Assembly (NCBI RefSeq): GCF_009299795.1
Contig: NZ_VIGP01000005.1
Coordinates: forward strand, 124,001 to 188,000
DNA length: 64,000 bases
Reading direction: 5' to 3'
DNA from: Brachybacterium subflavum
GTDB taxonomy: Bacteria; Actinomycetota; Actinomycetes; Actinomycetales; Dermabacteraceae
In this document: piece by piece, positions 53,952 through 62,814 of the stretch
How the letters are laid out: each line of letters opens with the position of its first letter
How positions within the stretch are numbered: position 1 is the stretch's first letter
Made by a program: the position numbers and the translations under genes
The notes under the pieces: model-generated
What the model was told of the DNA's origin: nothing
The model's database searches: none
Seen by the model: only the letters and a program-made list of their open reading frames with translations

Positions 53952-54785
53952 ATGGCAGATCCTGACGCCCGTGCAGGGCACACGTCGGTCTGGGACGCTC
54001 TCGCCCATCCCGCGCGGCGCCGGATCGTCGAGATCCTGCGGGGCGCTCCCGCCCCCACCGGGCGGATCCACGAGATCCTCGAGGACGAGGAGCTCTCCAC
54101 CAGCCGCTTCGCGACCCTGCGCCATCTGCAGCAGATGCGCGAGGCGAATCTCGTGCTCGCGACCCGCAGCGGCCGCGAGCGCATCAACGCACTGAACGGC
54201 TCCGCCCTCTACGAGGCGACGATCGGCTGGCTCTCACCGCCCGACCGTTCCCTCGCCACCTCCCTGCACCGACTGCGCCTCACCGCCGAGGAGAACACCG
54301 TGTCACTCACGACCATGCACGTCACCCAGTCCATCGTCATCGCGGCCTCCCGGGAAGCCGTGTGGCGCGCCTTCCGCGAGCACCCCTCGCAGTGGTGGGG
54401 CGCGCCGTACACCCTGCTCGACCAGCCCGGGTCGGCGATCGAGATGCCGGTCGAGATCGGCGCGCCGATCGTCGAGCACTCCGGATCCCACCGCGCCGCC
54501 TGGGGCATCCTCACCGAGATCGACCACGAGCGCACCTACGCCTGGACGGGGAACATGGGGATGGGCGGCCCCAGCTGGGGCACCGTCTCCTACGTCTTCG
54601 CCGACGAGGGCGAGGGCACGCGCATCACCGTCGACCACTCGCAGATGGGCGAGATCCCCGACGGCGTCACCGCCGGCTACGACGCCGGCTGGCTGGACCT
54701 CAACGAACGGCTGCGGCTGTTCGTCGAGGAGGGCGAGGCGTTCGGGCTCGCGGGCACCAACACGGCCCCGCCGTCGATCGGCTGA
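53952..54785 (+). CDS. ArsR-type HTH fused to SRPBCC (AHSA1-like) domain
   Basis: A 277-residue two-domain protein. Residues 12-95 form a winged helix of the ArsR type (VWDALAHPARRRIVEILRGAP, EELSTSRFATLRHLQQMREANLV split over two helices). Residues 122-265 are an SRPBCC/AHSA1 ligand-binding fold (VTQSIVIAASREAVWRAF, WWGAPYTLLD, RITVDHSQMGEIP, GYDAGWLDL). Fusions of these two domains occur in actinobacteria. The SRPBCC part may bind a hydrophobic ligand that controls DNA binding. A GGAGG site precedes the ATG. No target is evident nearby; it could regulate itself. Confidence 0.85.
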   Translation: MADPDARAGHTSVWDALAHPARRRIVEILRGAPAPTGRIHEILEDEELSTSRFATLRHLQQMREANLVLATRSGRERINALNGSALYEATIGWLSPPDRSLATSLHRLRLTAEENTVSLTTMHVTQSIVIAASREAVWRAFREHPSQWWGAPYTLLDQPGSAIEMPVEIGAPIVEHSGSHRAAWGILTEIDHERTYAWTGNMGMGGPSWGTVSYVFADEGEGTRITVDHSQMGEIPDGVTAGYDAGWLDLNERLRLFVEEGEAFGLAGTNTAPPSIG

Positions 54786-55050
54786 TCCGACCCGAACCGA
54801 CCAGAACCGATCCGGAGAGCGGATCCGCTCCCCCGTCGGCGTCGACGACGACGGCGAGGGGTTGCCCGAGCATGCGTCCGCCCCGAACACGCCGACCTGT
54901 CGGAAGCGCCGGATGGTCGGCGCGTCCGGGGTCGTGGTGCTCGGGGCGAACAGAGGCGCTGCGGAGTCGGCCGCAGGGGCGCTGGAGGGCGCGAAGGGCG
55001 AGGTCATGGCTCGATCCTGTCAGACCGGCCGCGCCTCGGCCCCCTCGCGG

Positions 55051-56490
55051 TCAGCGCCCGCAGTCGTCGAGGGCCTGGGTCTCGGCGGTGATCGCCTCGA
55101 CGCCGTAGTCCTCGCGCTGGGATTCGGGGACGTCGGTGCCCACCAGCGATGCACCGGCCGTCTCCTTGAGGAAGAACAGGGCGACGATGCCGAAGAGGCA
55201 GCCGAACATGACGTACACGGCCGGGAACTCGAGGAACCCGGTCGCGCTCACCACGGCCTCGTTGATCGGCGCGGCCGTGCCTCCGAAGACCGAGGTGAAG
55301 AAGTTGTACGTCACCGCGAAGCCCGCGAAGCGCACGTGCGCCGGGAACATCGCGGGGAACGTCGCGGAGATCGTCGAGAGCTGCGGGATGTACAGCAGGC
55401 CCAGCACCGCGAAGCCGATGATCGCCCACACGAAGCCCTGGCCCATCAGGTAGTACATCGGAAGGGCCATGACGAACAGGCCGATCATCGAGGTCCACCA
55501 CATCTTCTTGCGGCCGATGACGTCGGAGAGCCCGCCGCAGAACGGCAGCAGCGCCATCATGATGACCTCGCCGATGAGGATGGTCGCCAGCGATTGGTTC
55601 GCCGACATGTTGATCTTGGTCTCGAGGTAGCCCGGCATGTACGTCAGCAGGGTGTAGTTCGCGATGTTCAGCGGGATCACGAGGCCCGCCATCGTGAGGA
55701 TCGGCCTCCAGTAGTCGCGGATCAGGCTGACGAGCCCGTGGACGGCGGACTGCTGTGCCTCGCCCTCGCCCTCGAGGTCCTGGAAGACCGGGGTCTCGTC
55801 CAGGCGCGACCGCAGGTAGAGGCCGATCAGGCCCATCGGCAGCGCGAGGAAGAACGGCAGGCGCCAGCCCCAGGAGGCCATGGCGTCCTCGGAGAGGATG
55901 AGCTGCAGGATCAGCACCACGACGGTGCCGAGCGCGAACCCGCCGAGCGTGCCGAACTCGAGGAAGCTGCCGTAGCGACCGCGGCGCTTGTCCGGCGCGT
56001 ACTCGGCCATGAAGGTGGCCGCGCCGCCGTACTCGCCGCCCGTCGAGAAGCCCTGCACGATGCGCAGCACGGCGAGGAGGATCGGCGCGAGGATGCCCAC
56101 CTGCTCGTACGTGGGGAGCACGCCGATGAGGGTCGTGGCCAGCGACATGATGATGATCGTGAGGGCGAGGACGTGCTTCCTGCCCAGGCGGTCGCCCAGC
56201 GGTCCCCAGATGAAGCCGCCGAAGGGGCGGGCGATGAAGGAGATCGCGAGGAACGCGTAGGTCCAGAACTGGGCCGCAGAGCCCTCGGGGAAGAAGTGCG
56301 AGGCGATGTAGGTGGCGACGACGGCGTAGACGCCGTAGTCGTACCACTCGGTGGCGTTGCCCATCGCCGAGGCCGCGACCGCTTCTCTGATGGTCTTGCG
56401 AGGCGGGAGATCCGCGAACGGCGTCCCTCCCGTCGTCGTCGTAGGAGGCTCGTCCGGATGCTTGAACGGGACTGCGGATGACGTATTCAC
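55051..56490 (-). CDS. MHS family MFS transporter (metabolite:H+ symporter)
   Basis: A 479-residue, 12-segment transporter of the ProP/KgtP/ShiA branch. MGNATEWYDYGVYA begins segment 1, GPLGDRLGRKHVL is the 2-3 loop motif, and GFSTGGEYGGAATFMAEYAP is the family's segment 5 marker. Substrates in this branch are proline/betaine, alpha-ketoglutarate, shikimate and citrate. The betaine genes elsewhere in the window make an osmolyte plausible, but this is weak. I chose the GTG at 56490 with GGAG four bases before; an ATG at 56532 would add 14 residues. It is divergent from the M20 deacylase gene. Confidence 0.88.
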   Translation of the reverse strand: MNTSSAVPFKHPDEPPTTTTGGTPFADLPPRKTIREAVAASAMGNATEWYDYGVYAVVATYIASHFFPEGSAAQFWTYAFLAISFIARPFGGFIWGPLGDRLGRKHVLALTIIIMSLATTLIGVLPTYEQVGILAPILLAVLRIVQGFSTGGEYGGAATFMAEYAPDKRRGRYGSFLEFGTLGGFALGTVVVLILQLILSEDAMASWGWRLPFFLALPMGLIGLYLRSRLDETPVFQDLEGEGEAQQSAVHGLVSLIRDYWRPILTMAGLVIPLNIANYTLLTYMPGYLETKINMSANQSLATILIGEVIMMALLPFCGGLSDVIGRKKMWWTSMIGLFVMALPMYYLMGQGFVWAIIGFAVLGLLYIPQLSTISATFPAMFPAHVRFAGFAVTYNFFTSVFGGTAAPINEAVVSATGFLEFPAVYVMFGCLFGIVALFFLKETAGASLVGTDVPESQREDYGVEAITAETQALDDCGR

Positions 56491-56585
56491 GGTGCTCCGA
56501 TCGACGATGACGCACGGGACTCGCCCCCGCACTCGAGTTCGGCCGACGCCTCAGCGTATGTGGCCTACCAGACACATGCCAGAAT

Positions 56586-56607
56586 GCACAGCCTCGCAAG
56601 GCTGTGC
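56586..56607. repeat. Perfect 8-bp stem hairpin in a divergent promoter region
   Basis: GCACAGCC, a six-base loop and GGCTGTGC lie between the MHS transporter and the M20 deacylase, upstream of both genes. Position argues for an operator or repeat more than a terminator. Confidence 0.6.
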
Positions 56608-56681
56608 TCGCCGGACAATGCGGACGGAACCGCCCGGACGCATGCGGTCATCGAGCCGCCCGCCACCGGGGCCACCGCCCG

Positions 56682-56687
56682 TACAGT
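56682..56687 (+). promoter_or_regulatory. -10 hexamer of a leaderless promoter for the M20 gene
   Basis: TACAGT, then GGGCCC, then the ATG at 56694. The six-base GGGCCC spacer is identical to that before the NYN gene at 52417-52422. Confidence 0.6.
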
Positions 56688-56693
56688 GGGCCC

Positions 56694-57971
56694 ATGACCT
56701 CGTCTTCCGCTGTTCCGACCCCTGATCCGACCCTGTCCTCGACCGCTCGTGAGCTCGTCGAGGGGCTCGTCGCGCTCGACACGACCTCCGCGACCGGAAA
56801 CCTGCCCGCGATCGAGCTCATCGAGCGGGCGCTGCGGGAGGCCGGCGCCGAGGTCCGCGTGCTGCCCAGGGGCGACGGGAACAACGCGAACCTCGTGGCG
56901 ACCTTCCCCGCGAACGCGGGGGAGGAGCCGGGGGCCGACGGGCTCTTCGTCGACCCCGAGGACCCGACCCGCCGCGGCGTCCTCCTCGCCGGGCACGCCG
57001 ACTGCGTGCCCGTGACGGGCCAGGACTGGGCGTCGGACCCCTTCACTCCCACCGAGCGCGACGGACGGCTGTACGGGCGCGGCACCGCGGACATGAAGTC
57101 CTACCTGGCGATCGCGACGGCGCTCGCCCCCGAGTTCGCCGCCGCCCGCCGCACCGTGCCCGTGCACATCGCGGCGACCTGGGAGGAGGAGACCACCTGC
57201 AACGGCGCCCGCGCCCTCGTCAGCCAGCTCGAAGAGCTCGGGATCCGGCCCGCGGTCGCCTTCGTGGGCGAGCCGACGTCGATGCGGGCCGTGCCCGCCC
57301 ACAAGTCGATGAACGTGCTGCACGCCGACTTCCACGGCGTCGCCGCCCACTCCAGTCTCCTCCCCCACGGTCTGAACGCGATCCGCTACGCCGCGCGGTT
57401 CGTGGACTGGTTCCACCGCGAGATCGTCGACGACCTGCGGGAGAACGGGCCGCACGATCCGGCCTTCCCGGTCGCCTGGACCACAGGCGGCGTGAACCTC
57501 TTCGACGGCGGCATCGCCACCAACACCGTCCCCCAGGACGTCCATCTGAAGTTCGAGTTCCGCGCCCTGCCGCAGGTCGAAGTCGAGCCGATCGTGGCCC
57601 GCATCCAGGAGGAGATCGACCGTCTGGATCAGCAGATGAAGGCCGATGCACCCGCGGATCCCTCGGACCCCGCCGCTGCGGAGCGGGTGGGCGCGGAGCT
57701 CGATGTCGTCTCCCTGCTCTACGGGCTCGACGGGTCGGCCGACGGGCCGGCGGCCCGCGCGGCCGTGGCCCTCGGCGCCGAGCGCACCGAGGAGAAGGTC
57801 ACCTACGGCACCGAGGCCGGCATCTACGAGCACGCCGGCATGGCCGCCGTGGTCGTGGGCCCCGGCGACATCGCCCAGGCGCACGGCACGGACGAGTTCG
57901 TGGAGATCGAGCAGCTCGCATGGTGCGAGCACTTCCTGCGGAACGTCGCGGGGGCGGTGTCGGCGCTCTGA
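56694..57971 (+). CDS. M20 family deacylase, acetylornithine deacetylase (ArgE)-like
   Basis: A 425-residue zinc peptidase-family enzyme. Metal ligands are seen in LLAGHADCVPVTG (His101, Asp103), GRGTADMKSYLA (Asp133) and WEEETTCNG (Glu164-166, catalytic and metal). The dimerisation domain lies at about 210-330. The pattern and the KGVAAHSS-like HADFHGVAAHSSLLPHG segment fit ArgE, which releases acetate from N-acetylornithine; related desuccinylases or carboxypeptidases are not excluded. A short Ala/Asp-rich insert occurs near residue 320. The start is leaderless (TACAGT six bases upstream). It is not in an arginine cluster, so a salvage role is possible. Confidence 0.85.
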   Translation: MTSSSAVPTPDPTLSSTARELVEGLVALDTTSATGNLPAIELIERALREAGAEVRVLPRGDGNNANLVATFPANAGEEPGADGLFVDPEDPTRRGVLLAGHADCVPVTGQDWASDPFTPTERDGRLYGRGTADMKSYLAIATALAPEFAAARRTVPVHIAATWEEETTCNGARALVSQLEELGIRPAVAFVGEPTSMRAVPAHKSMNVLHADFHGVAAHSSLLPHGLNAIRYAARFVDWFHREIVDDLRENGPHDPAFPVAWTTGGVNLFDGGIATNTVPQDVHLKFEFRALPQVEVEPIVARIQEEIDRLDQQMKADAPADPSDPAAAERVGAELDVVSLLYGLDGSADGPAARAAVALGAERTEEKVTYGTEAGIYEHAGMAAVVVGPGDIAQAHGTDEFVEIEQLAWCEHFLRNVAGAVSAL

Positions 57972-58182
57972 CGCGCGCCCAGCCCCGGTTCCGCGACCCT
58001 CCGCCGGGAGGATTCCGTGCCATCACGCGGCCGATCCGGCACGGATTCGTCCCATCCGCGCATCCTGCGGGATCACCGACCCCGTGCGTCATGGCACCAT
58101 GGGACGCGGTGAGCCGGGAAGCCTGGTCGGCATCGGGCATAGAGTGCCCTGATCCCCGACCCCGTCCTGCCCTGGAGGCCCG

Positions 58183-59688
58183 ATGACATTCCCGGCCTGG
58201 ACGATCGCCCCGTTCGTGCTGATGCTCGCGGCGATCGCGATCGCACCTCTCGTCCCCGCGCTCTCGAAGCACTGGGACCGGCCGCGCAACCAGCTGCTCT
58301 GCGCCCTCCTGCTGGGCCTGCCCGTCGCGATCGGCGTGATCGCCGTGGGCGAGTGGCACCTGGTCGTGGATGCGCTCGTGGAGTACGGGCAGTTCATCGC
58401 GCTGCTCCTCGCCCTGTTCATCGTCTCCGGCGGGTTCTTCCTGCGCGGCGACATCGCCGCGACACCGCGCGCGAACACGATCTTCCTCGCGATCGGCGGG
58501 GTGCTCGCGAGCTTCATCGGCACCACGGGCGCGGCCATGCTGCTGATCCGCCCGCTGCTGAACACGAACCTCGAACGTCGGCACAAGGCGCACACCGTGG
58601 TGTTCGCGATCTTCATCGTCGCCAACTGCGGCGGCCTGCTCACACCGCTCGGCGACCCGCCGCTGTTCCTGGGAATGCTGCGCGGCGTGCCCTTCACCTG
58701 GACCTTCCACCTGCTGCCGATGTGGCTGTTCGTCAACGCGATGCTGCTGCTCACGTACTGGGCGCTGGACCGACGGATCATCGCGCACGAGGCGAAGGAG
58801 GACGTCTACGCGGACACCGTCAACGTGACCCCGCTGAAGCTCGTGGGCGCGAGCAACGCCGTCTGGTTCGCGATCATCATCCTCGCGGTCGCCCTGATCC
58901 CCTCGCTCGATCCCGATGCGATCGTCGAGGGCCATGCGACGTGGACCCAGTACGTGCCCTGGCGGGAGATCGTCATGATCGGCGCGGCCCTGTGCTCGCT
59001 CTTGCTGGGCAGCCGCAGCATCCGCTACGACGAGAACGAGTTCGAGTTCGGGCCCATCCAGGAGGTCGCGGCGCTCTTCGTCGGCATCTTCCTGACCATG
59101 ATCCCGGCGCTCGCGGTGCTGCGCTCCGCCGCCCCGTCGCTCCCCCTGAACGAGATCACGCTGTTCCTGTTCACGGGCGGCCTCAGCTCCGTGCTCGACA
59201 ACGCCCCCACCTATGCGACCTTCTTCGAGATGGCCTCGCAGCTGCCCGGCGAGCCGCGCGTGGCCGACGTCCCCGAGCTGTACCTGATGGCGATCTCGCT
59301 GGGCGCCGTGCTCTGCGGAGCGATGACCTACATCGGCAACGGCCCGAACTTCATGGTGAAGTCGCTCGCCGAGACCTCGGGCGTGAAGGTGCCGAGCTTC
59401 GGCGGCTACGTGCAGCGCGCCGCCATGTACCTCGCGCCCACGCTGATCGCGATGATGCTGCTGTTCATCGCCCAGCCCCTCTGGCTGAAAGCCATCGGGC
59501 TCGCCCTCGCCCTGCTGCTGCTCGGCCGGATCATCATGCTGTTCGTGACGACCGACGGCGAGGTCGGCGCGGCACTCGCGCACCTGGACCCCGACGTCCG
59601 CGGCACGCGCCCCGCCGTGCCGCCCGTCGGCCGCAGTCGGAAGCCCGCAGGGGCCTTCGACTCCCCGCCCCGGCCCGATGAGCCCTGA
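58183..59688 (+). CDS. Sodium:proton antiporter, NhaD-like (ion transporter superfamily)
   Basis: A 501-residue, 12-14-segment transporter. GTTGAAMLLIRPLLNTNLER near residue 112 and ANCGGLLTPLGDPPLFLGMLRG near 150 are the signature of the NhaD/UIT branch of the ion transporter superfamily. SSVLDNAPTYATFFEMA near 340 and AMTYIGNGPNFMVKSLAE near 383 complete the second inverted half. It should exchange Na+ (or Li+) for H+. The GGAGG site precedes the ATG. It lies 36 bp upstream of nhaA on the same strand, so two unrelated Na+/H+ antiporters are probably co-expressed. Confidence 0.88.
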   Translation: MTFPAWTIAPFVLMLAAIAIAPLVPALSKHWDRPRNQLLCALLLGLPVAIGVIAVGEWHLVVDALVEYGQFIALLLALFIVSGGFFLRGDIAATPRANTIFLAIGGVLASFIGTTGAAMLLIRPLLNTNLERRHKAHTVVFAIFIVANCGGLLTPLGDPPLFLGMLRGVPFTWTFHLLPMWLFVNAMLLLTYWALDRRIIAHEAKEDVYADTVNVTPLKLVGASNAVWFAIIILAVALIPSLDPDAIVEGHATWTQYVPWREIVMIGAALCSLLLGSRSIRYDENEFEFGPIQEVAALFVGIFLTMIPALAVLRSAAPSLPLNEITLFLFTGGLSSVLDNAPTYATFFEMASQLPGEPRVADVPELYLMAISLGAVLCGAMTYIGNGPNFMVKSLAETSGVKVPSFGGYVQRAAMYLAPTLIAMMLLFIAQPLWLKAIGLALALLLLGRIIMLFVTTDGEVGAALAHLDPDVRGTRPAVPPVGRSRKPAGAFDSPPRPDEP

Positions 59689-59724
59689 GATCCCGGCACC
59701 CCCACTCCCGAGGAGAGCCGCACC

Positions 59725-61143
59725 ATGACCAGTCAGCGACGCACCGAGCACGAGTCCCGACGACGCCGCAGGATCCTCGAACGCGGCACCTACCGCGAGC
59801 ACCTGCGCATCGAGCGGATCCTCACGCAGGAGACCACCGGCGGATTCGTGCTGCTGGGGGCGACCGTGCTCGCCCTCGTGCTCGCGAACTCACCGCTCGC
59901 CCCGGCGTACTTCGGAGTGCGCGATGCGCATCTGGGCTTCGACGTGGGCAGCTTCCACCTGAACCTCAGCATCGGGCACTGGGCGGCCGACGGGCTGCTC
60001 GCGATCTTCTTCTTCCTCGCGGGCCTCGAGCTCAAGATGGAGTTCACGGTGGGCGACCTGCGCTCACCGGGGAAGGCGCTGGTGCCGGTGGTCGCCGCGG
60101 CAGGCGGCGTCGCCGTTCCCGCTGTCATCTTCACCCTCATCAACGTCTTCGGTCCGCCGGGGGCGCTCACGGGCTGGGCGATCCCCGCCGCGACGGACAT
60201 CGCCTTCGCCCTCGCCGTGCTCGCCCTGCTGGGCTCGCACCTGCCGAGCGCCGTGCGCACCTTCCTGCTCACCCTCGCGATCGTCGACGACCTCATCGCG
60301 ATCCTCATCATCGCGATCTTCTACTCGAGCGACCTGCACCTGCTCTACCTCGCGCTCGCGATCGTGCCGATCGCCGCGTACCGTCTGCTGGCCACGCGCG
60401 CGGAGTCCCTGTTCCGGATCTCCTACGGCGCGGCATGGTTCCTGCTGCTGCCGCTCGGGGCGATCACCTGGGCGCTGTTCCTGAACTCGGGCGTGCACGC
60501 GACGATCGCCGGCGTGGTCCTCGCCTTCATGGTGCCGGTCCGCTCGCGCACCCGCCTGGGCGCGAAGTACTCGCTGGCCGAGACCTTCGAGCACCGCTTC
60601 CGGCCGCTGAGCAGCGGGATCGCGGTGCCCGTGTTCGCCTTCTTCAGCGCGGGCGTGGCCGTGGGCGGCGCCAGCGGGCTCCTCGAGGCGTGGGAGTCAA
60701 GCGTCGCGATCGGCGTGGTGGTGGGGCTCGTGTGCGGCAAGATCATCGGCATCGTGGGCTCGACGTTCCTGGTCACGCGCCTGCAGCGCGCGAACCTCGA
60801 TCCTGATGTGCGCTGGATGGACCTCGTGGGCATGGCGGCGCTCGCGGGCATCGGCTTCACCGTCTCGCTGCTCGTCTCGGAGCTCAGCTTCGAGGCGTCC
60901 GATCCCATGCACGACCATGCGAAGGTCGGCGTGCTCACCGCCTCCGTGCTGGCCGCGGTGGTGGGCGCGGTGATCCTGCTGCCCCGGGACCGGCACTACA
61001 AGCAGATCGCCGAGCGCGAGGCGGTCGACGCGGACGCCGATGGGGTCCCCGACGTGTTCGGCGGGGATGCGGAGGACCCGTCGGATCGGACGGGCCAGTC
61101 GGGTGCGACGGGCCCGACGGGCCCCTCGGATCACCGTCCGTAG
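59725..61143 (+). CDS. nhaA: Na+/H+ antiporter NhaA
   Basis: A 472-residue NhaA. The N-terminus is extended and basic before TGGFVLLGATVLALVLANSP. FFFLAGLELKMEF is the conserved segment 2 motif, WAIPAATDIAFALAVLALLGS contains the paired region around the ion site, and FLLTLAIVDDLIAILIIAIFY holds the two essential aspartates. GFTVSLLVSELSF is the late motif. The C-terminal 60 residues are an Asp/Gly/Thr-rich tail. It expels Na+ at alkaline pH, two H+ per Na+. Its 3' end overlaps that of the convergent SDR gene by 13 bp. Confidence 0.95.
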   Translation: MTSQRRTEHESRRRRRILERGTYREHLRIERILTQETTGGFVLLGATVLALVLANSPLAPAYFGVRDAHLGFDVGSFHLNLSIGHWAADGLLAIFFFLAGLELKMEFTVGDLRSPGKALVPVVAAAGGVAVPAVIFTLINVFGPPGALTGWAIPAATDIAFALAVLALLGSHLPSAVRTFLLTLAIVDDLIAILIIAIFYSSDLHLLYLALAIVPIAAYRLLATRAESLFRISYGAAWFLLLPLGAITWALFLNSGVHATIAGVVLAFMVPVRSRTRLGAKYSLAETFEHRFRPLSSGIAVPVFAFFSAGVAVGGASGLLEAWESSVAIGVVVGLVCGKIIGIVGSTFLVTRLQRANLDPDVRWMDLVGMAALAGIGFTVSLLVSELSFEASDPMHDHAKVGVLTASVLAAVVGAVILLPRDRHYKQIAEREAVDADADGVPDVFGGDAEDPSDRTGQSGATGPTGPSDHRP

Positions 61144-61952
61144 GCGCGCGCCGGGATCTGGGTGGCGAGCTTGCCGCCGGAGACGTCCAGCAGGGTGCCG
61201 GTGATGTAGCCCGCGGCGTCGCTCGCGAGGAAGATCAGCAGGTTCGCGACGTCGTCCGGGCTCTCCCATCGCCGCAGCGAGAGCGTGTCCAGGAGGCGGT
61301 CCTGGGCGTCCTGGGGCATCTCGGCGAAGCCGTTCATCGCGGTGGGGACCATGCCCGGCGCATACGCGTTCACCGTGATGTCCCACGGGCCGAGCTCGGA
61401 GGCGAGCACCCGGGTGAACTGGACGACCGCCGCCTTCGAGGCAGCGTAGGCGGCGCTGCCGACGCTCGGCACGATGGCCGCGAAGGATGCCGCGTTGAGG
61501 ATCCGCCCGCGGCCGGCCTCCTGCATGACCGGGGCGACGGCGCGGCTCATGAGGAACACGCCGCCCATGTTCACGTCGAAGCACGCGCGCCAGCGCTCCC
61601 ACTCGAGGTCGGCGACGGGCCCCTCGACGTTGATGCCCGCGTTGTTCACGAGCACGTCGATCGTGCCGAGGCGCTCCACGATCTCGGCGACCGCGGCGTC
61701 GACCGAGGTGGGGTCGGCGACGTTGCAGGTGAGGCGTGTGATCGGAGGGGCCGACGAGCGGGATGCCGTCGCGTGTGCGTCGGCAGCGGCATCGGTGCCG
61801 GCCTCGGCAGCATCAGCCGGGTCGTCCAGGAAGGCGAGGTCGAGCGCGACCACGCGTGCGCCCTCGGCGGCGAAGCGCCTGGCGATCATGGCCCCGATAC
61901 CGCGCGCAGCGCCCGTGATGACCACGACTCTGTTCTTCAGATCCAGCTCCAT
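61131..61952 (-). CDS. SDR family oxidoreductase
   Basis: A 273-residue short-chain dehydrogenase. TGAARGIG at 15-22 binds NAD(P), VLVNNAGINVEGP is the NNAG motif, and the catalytic Tyr/Lys are in AYAASKAAV with Ser in NAASFAAI. Compared with FabG-like enzymes it carries an extra 20-residue Ala/Asp/Thr-rich segment near residue 48-68. The ATG at 61952 has AAGGGA upstream. It is divergent from a second SDR gene, and the gap carries two inverted repeats. With the FCD regulator this looks like a sugar-acid or polyol oxidation module. Confidence 0.9.
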   Translation of the reverse strand: MELDLKNRVVVITGAARGIGAMIARRFAAEGARVVALDLAFLDDPADAAEAGTDAAADAHATASRSSAPPITRLTCNVADPTSVDAAVAEIVERLGTIDVLVNNAGINVEGPVADLEWERWRACFDVNMGGVFLMSRAVAPVMQEAGRGRILNAASFAAIVPSVGSAAYAASKAAVVQFTRVLASELGPWDITVNAYAPGMVPTAMNGFAEMPQDAQDRLLDTLSLRRWESPDDVANLLIFLASDAAGYITGTLLDVSGGKLATQIPARAYGR

Positions 61953-62016
61953 CGATGATCCCTTCTCTCGCGGTGTCGGAACGGTGGGCAGAACTGCCCT
62001 GGTGAGCGCGCCGACA

Positions 62017-62035
62017 CCAATAAGCATACTATTGG
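62017..62035. promoter_or_regulatory. Probable GntR/FCD operator
   Basis: CCAATA-N7-TATTGG, centred between the divergent SDR genes in an unusually AT-rich stretch. The regulator encoded at 62815 is the obvious candidate to bind it. Confidence 0.6.
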
Positions 62036-62059
62036 GGTCGGAGCGATCGCGCTCCGACC
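62036..62059. promoter_or_regulatory. Second inverted repeat between the SDR genes
   Basis: GGTCGGAGC and its exact complement flank six bases (GATCGC). It abuts the CCAATA repeat and ends 22 bp before the second SDR gene's start codon. It could be another operator or a hairpin in that gene's leader. Confidence 0.5.
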
Positions 62060-62081
62060 ACTATCGAACCGAGGAGACAGG

Positions 62082-62807
62082 ATGCGAATGCGAGGACCGA
62101 GCCTGTGGGTGACCGGAGGCGGCAGCGGCATGGGGCGAGCGACGGCGATCAGCGCGGCACGCGCCGGATGGCAGGTGACCGTGAGCGGTCGGCGTCCCGC
62201 GCCGCTCAAGGAGACGGTCGCCGAGATCACCGAGGCAGGGGGTAGCGCCATCGATCTCCCGCTGGACGTCCAGGACCGCGATGCCGTTGCGCAGGCTGCC
62301 CGCCAGGTCGTCGAGCGTTGCGGCGGGCTCGATGCCCTGGTCCTCGCCGCGGGTCTCAACACCCCGCGGCGCCGCTGGGACGACCAGGACCTCCAGGAGT
62401 TCGACGCCATCGTGGCCACCAACCTCAATGCCACGGCCAGCGCCATCAGCGCCGCACTGCCTCACCTGCGCGCGAGCGGCGGCCTCGCGGTCGCGATCTC
62501 CTCGTTCGCCGGCTGGACGTTCCAGCCCGGCGCGGGCGTCGCGTACTCGGCGAGCAAGACCGCGCTCGGCTCACTCGTGCGCACGCTCAACCATCAAGAG
62601 GCTCCGCACGGCGTGCGCGCCTGCCACGTGTGTCCGGGCGACGTCGCGACGGACTTCCTCGAGCAGCGTCCGGAGGTTCCGGATGCTGAGGCCCGATCGG
62701 TGATGCTCAGCGCGCAGGACATCGCACGCGCGGTGCAGTTCGTCCTTGACTCGCCCCCGCACGTGCGGGTCGACGAGCTGGTCGTCTCGCCCGTGTCGCA
62801 GAGGTGA
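62082..62807 (+). CDS. SDR family oxidoreductase (second)
   Basis: A 241-residue short-chain dehydrogenase. LWVTGGGSGMGRA near residue 8 is the cofactor loop, DALVLAAGLNTP replaces the usual NNAG (here LAAG), and VAYSASKTALGSLVR holds the Tyr and Lys with SSFAG supplying Ser. ACHVCPGDVATDFLE is the usual C-terminal segment. The ATG at 62082 has GAGGAGA upstream. It is followed after seven bases by the FCD regulator gene, so the two are one transcript. Substrate unknown. Confidence 0.88.
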   Translation: MRMRGPSLWVTGGGSGMGRATAISAARAGWQVTVSGRRPAPLKETVAEITEAGGSAIDLPLDVQDRDAVAQAARQVVERCGGLDALVLAAGLNTPRRRWDDQDLQEFDAIVATNLNATASAISAALPHLRASGGLAVAISSFAGWTFQPGAGVAYSASKTALGSLVRTLNHQEAPHGVRACHVCPGDVATDFLEQRPEVPDAEARSVMLSAQDIARAVQFVLDSPPHVRVDELVVSPVSQR

Positions 62808-62814
62808 GGCACCG

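Noticed and set aside
49941..54785. A 1614-codon open frame on the plus strand
   Set aside because: Most of it is the antisense shadow of lldD and the S9 peptidase gene and runs through the NYN gene out of frame. Only its last part, from 53952, is a real gene (HTH-SRPBCC).
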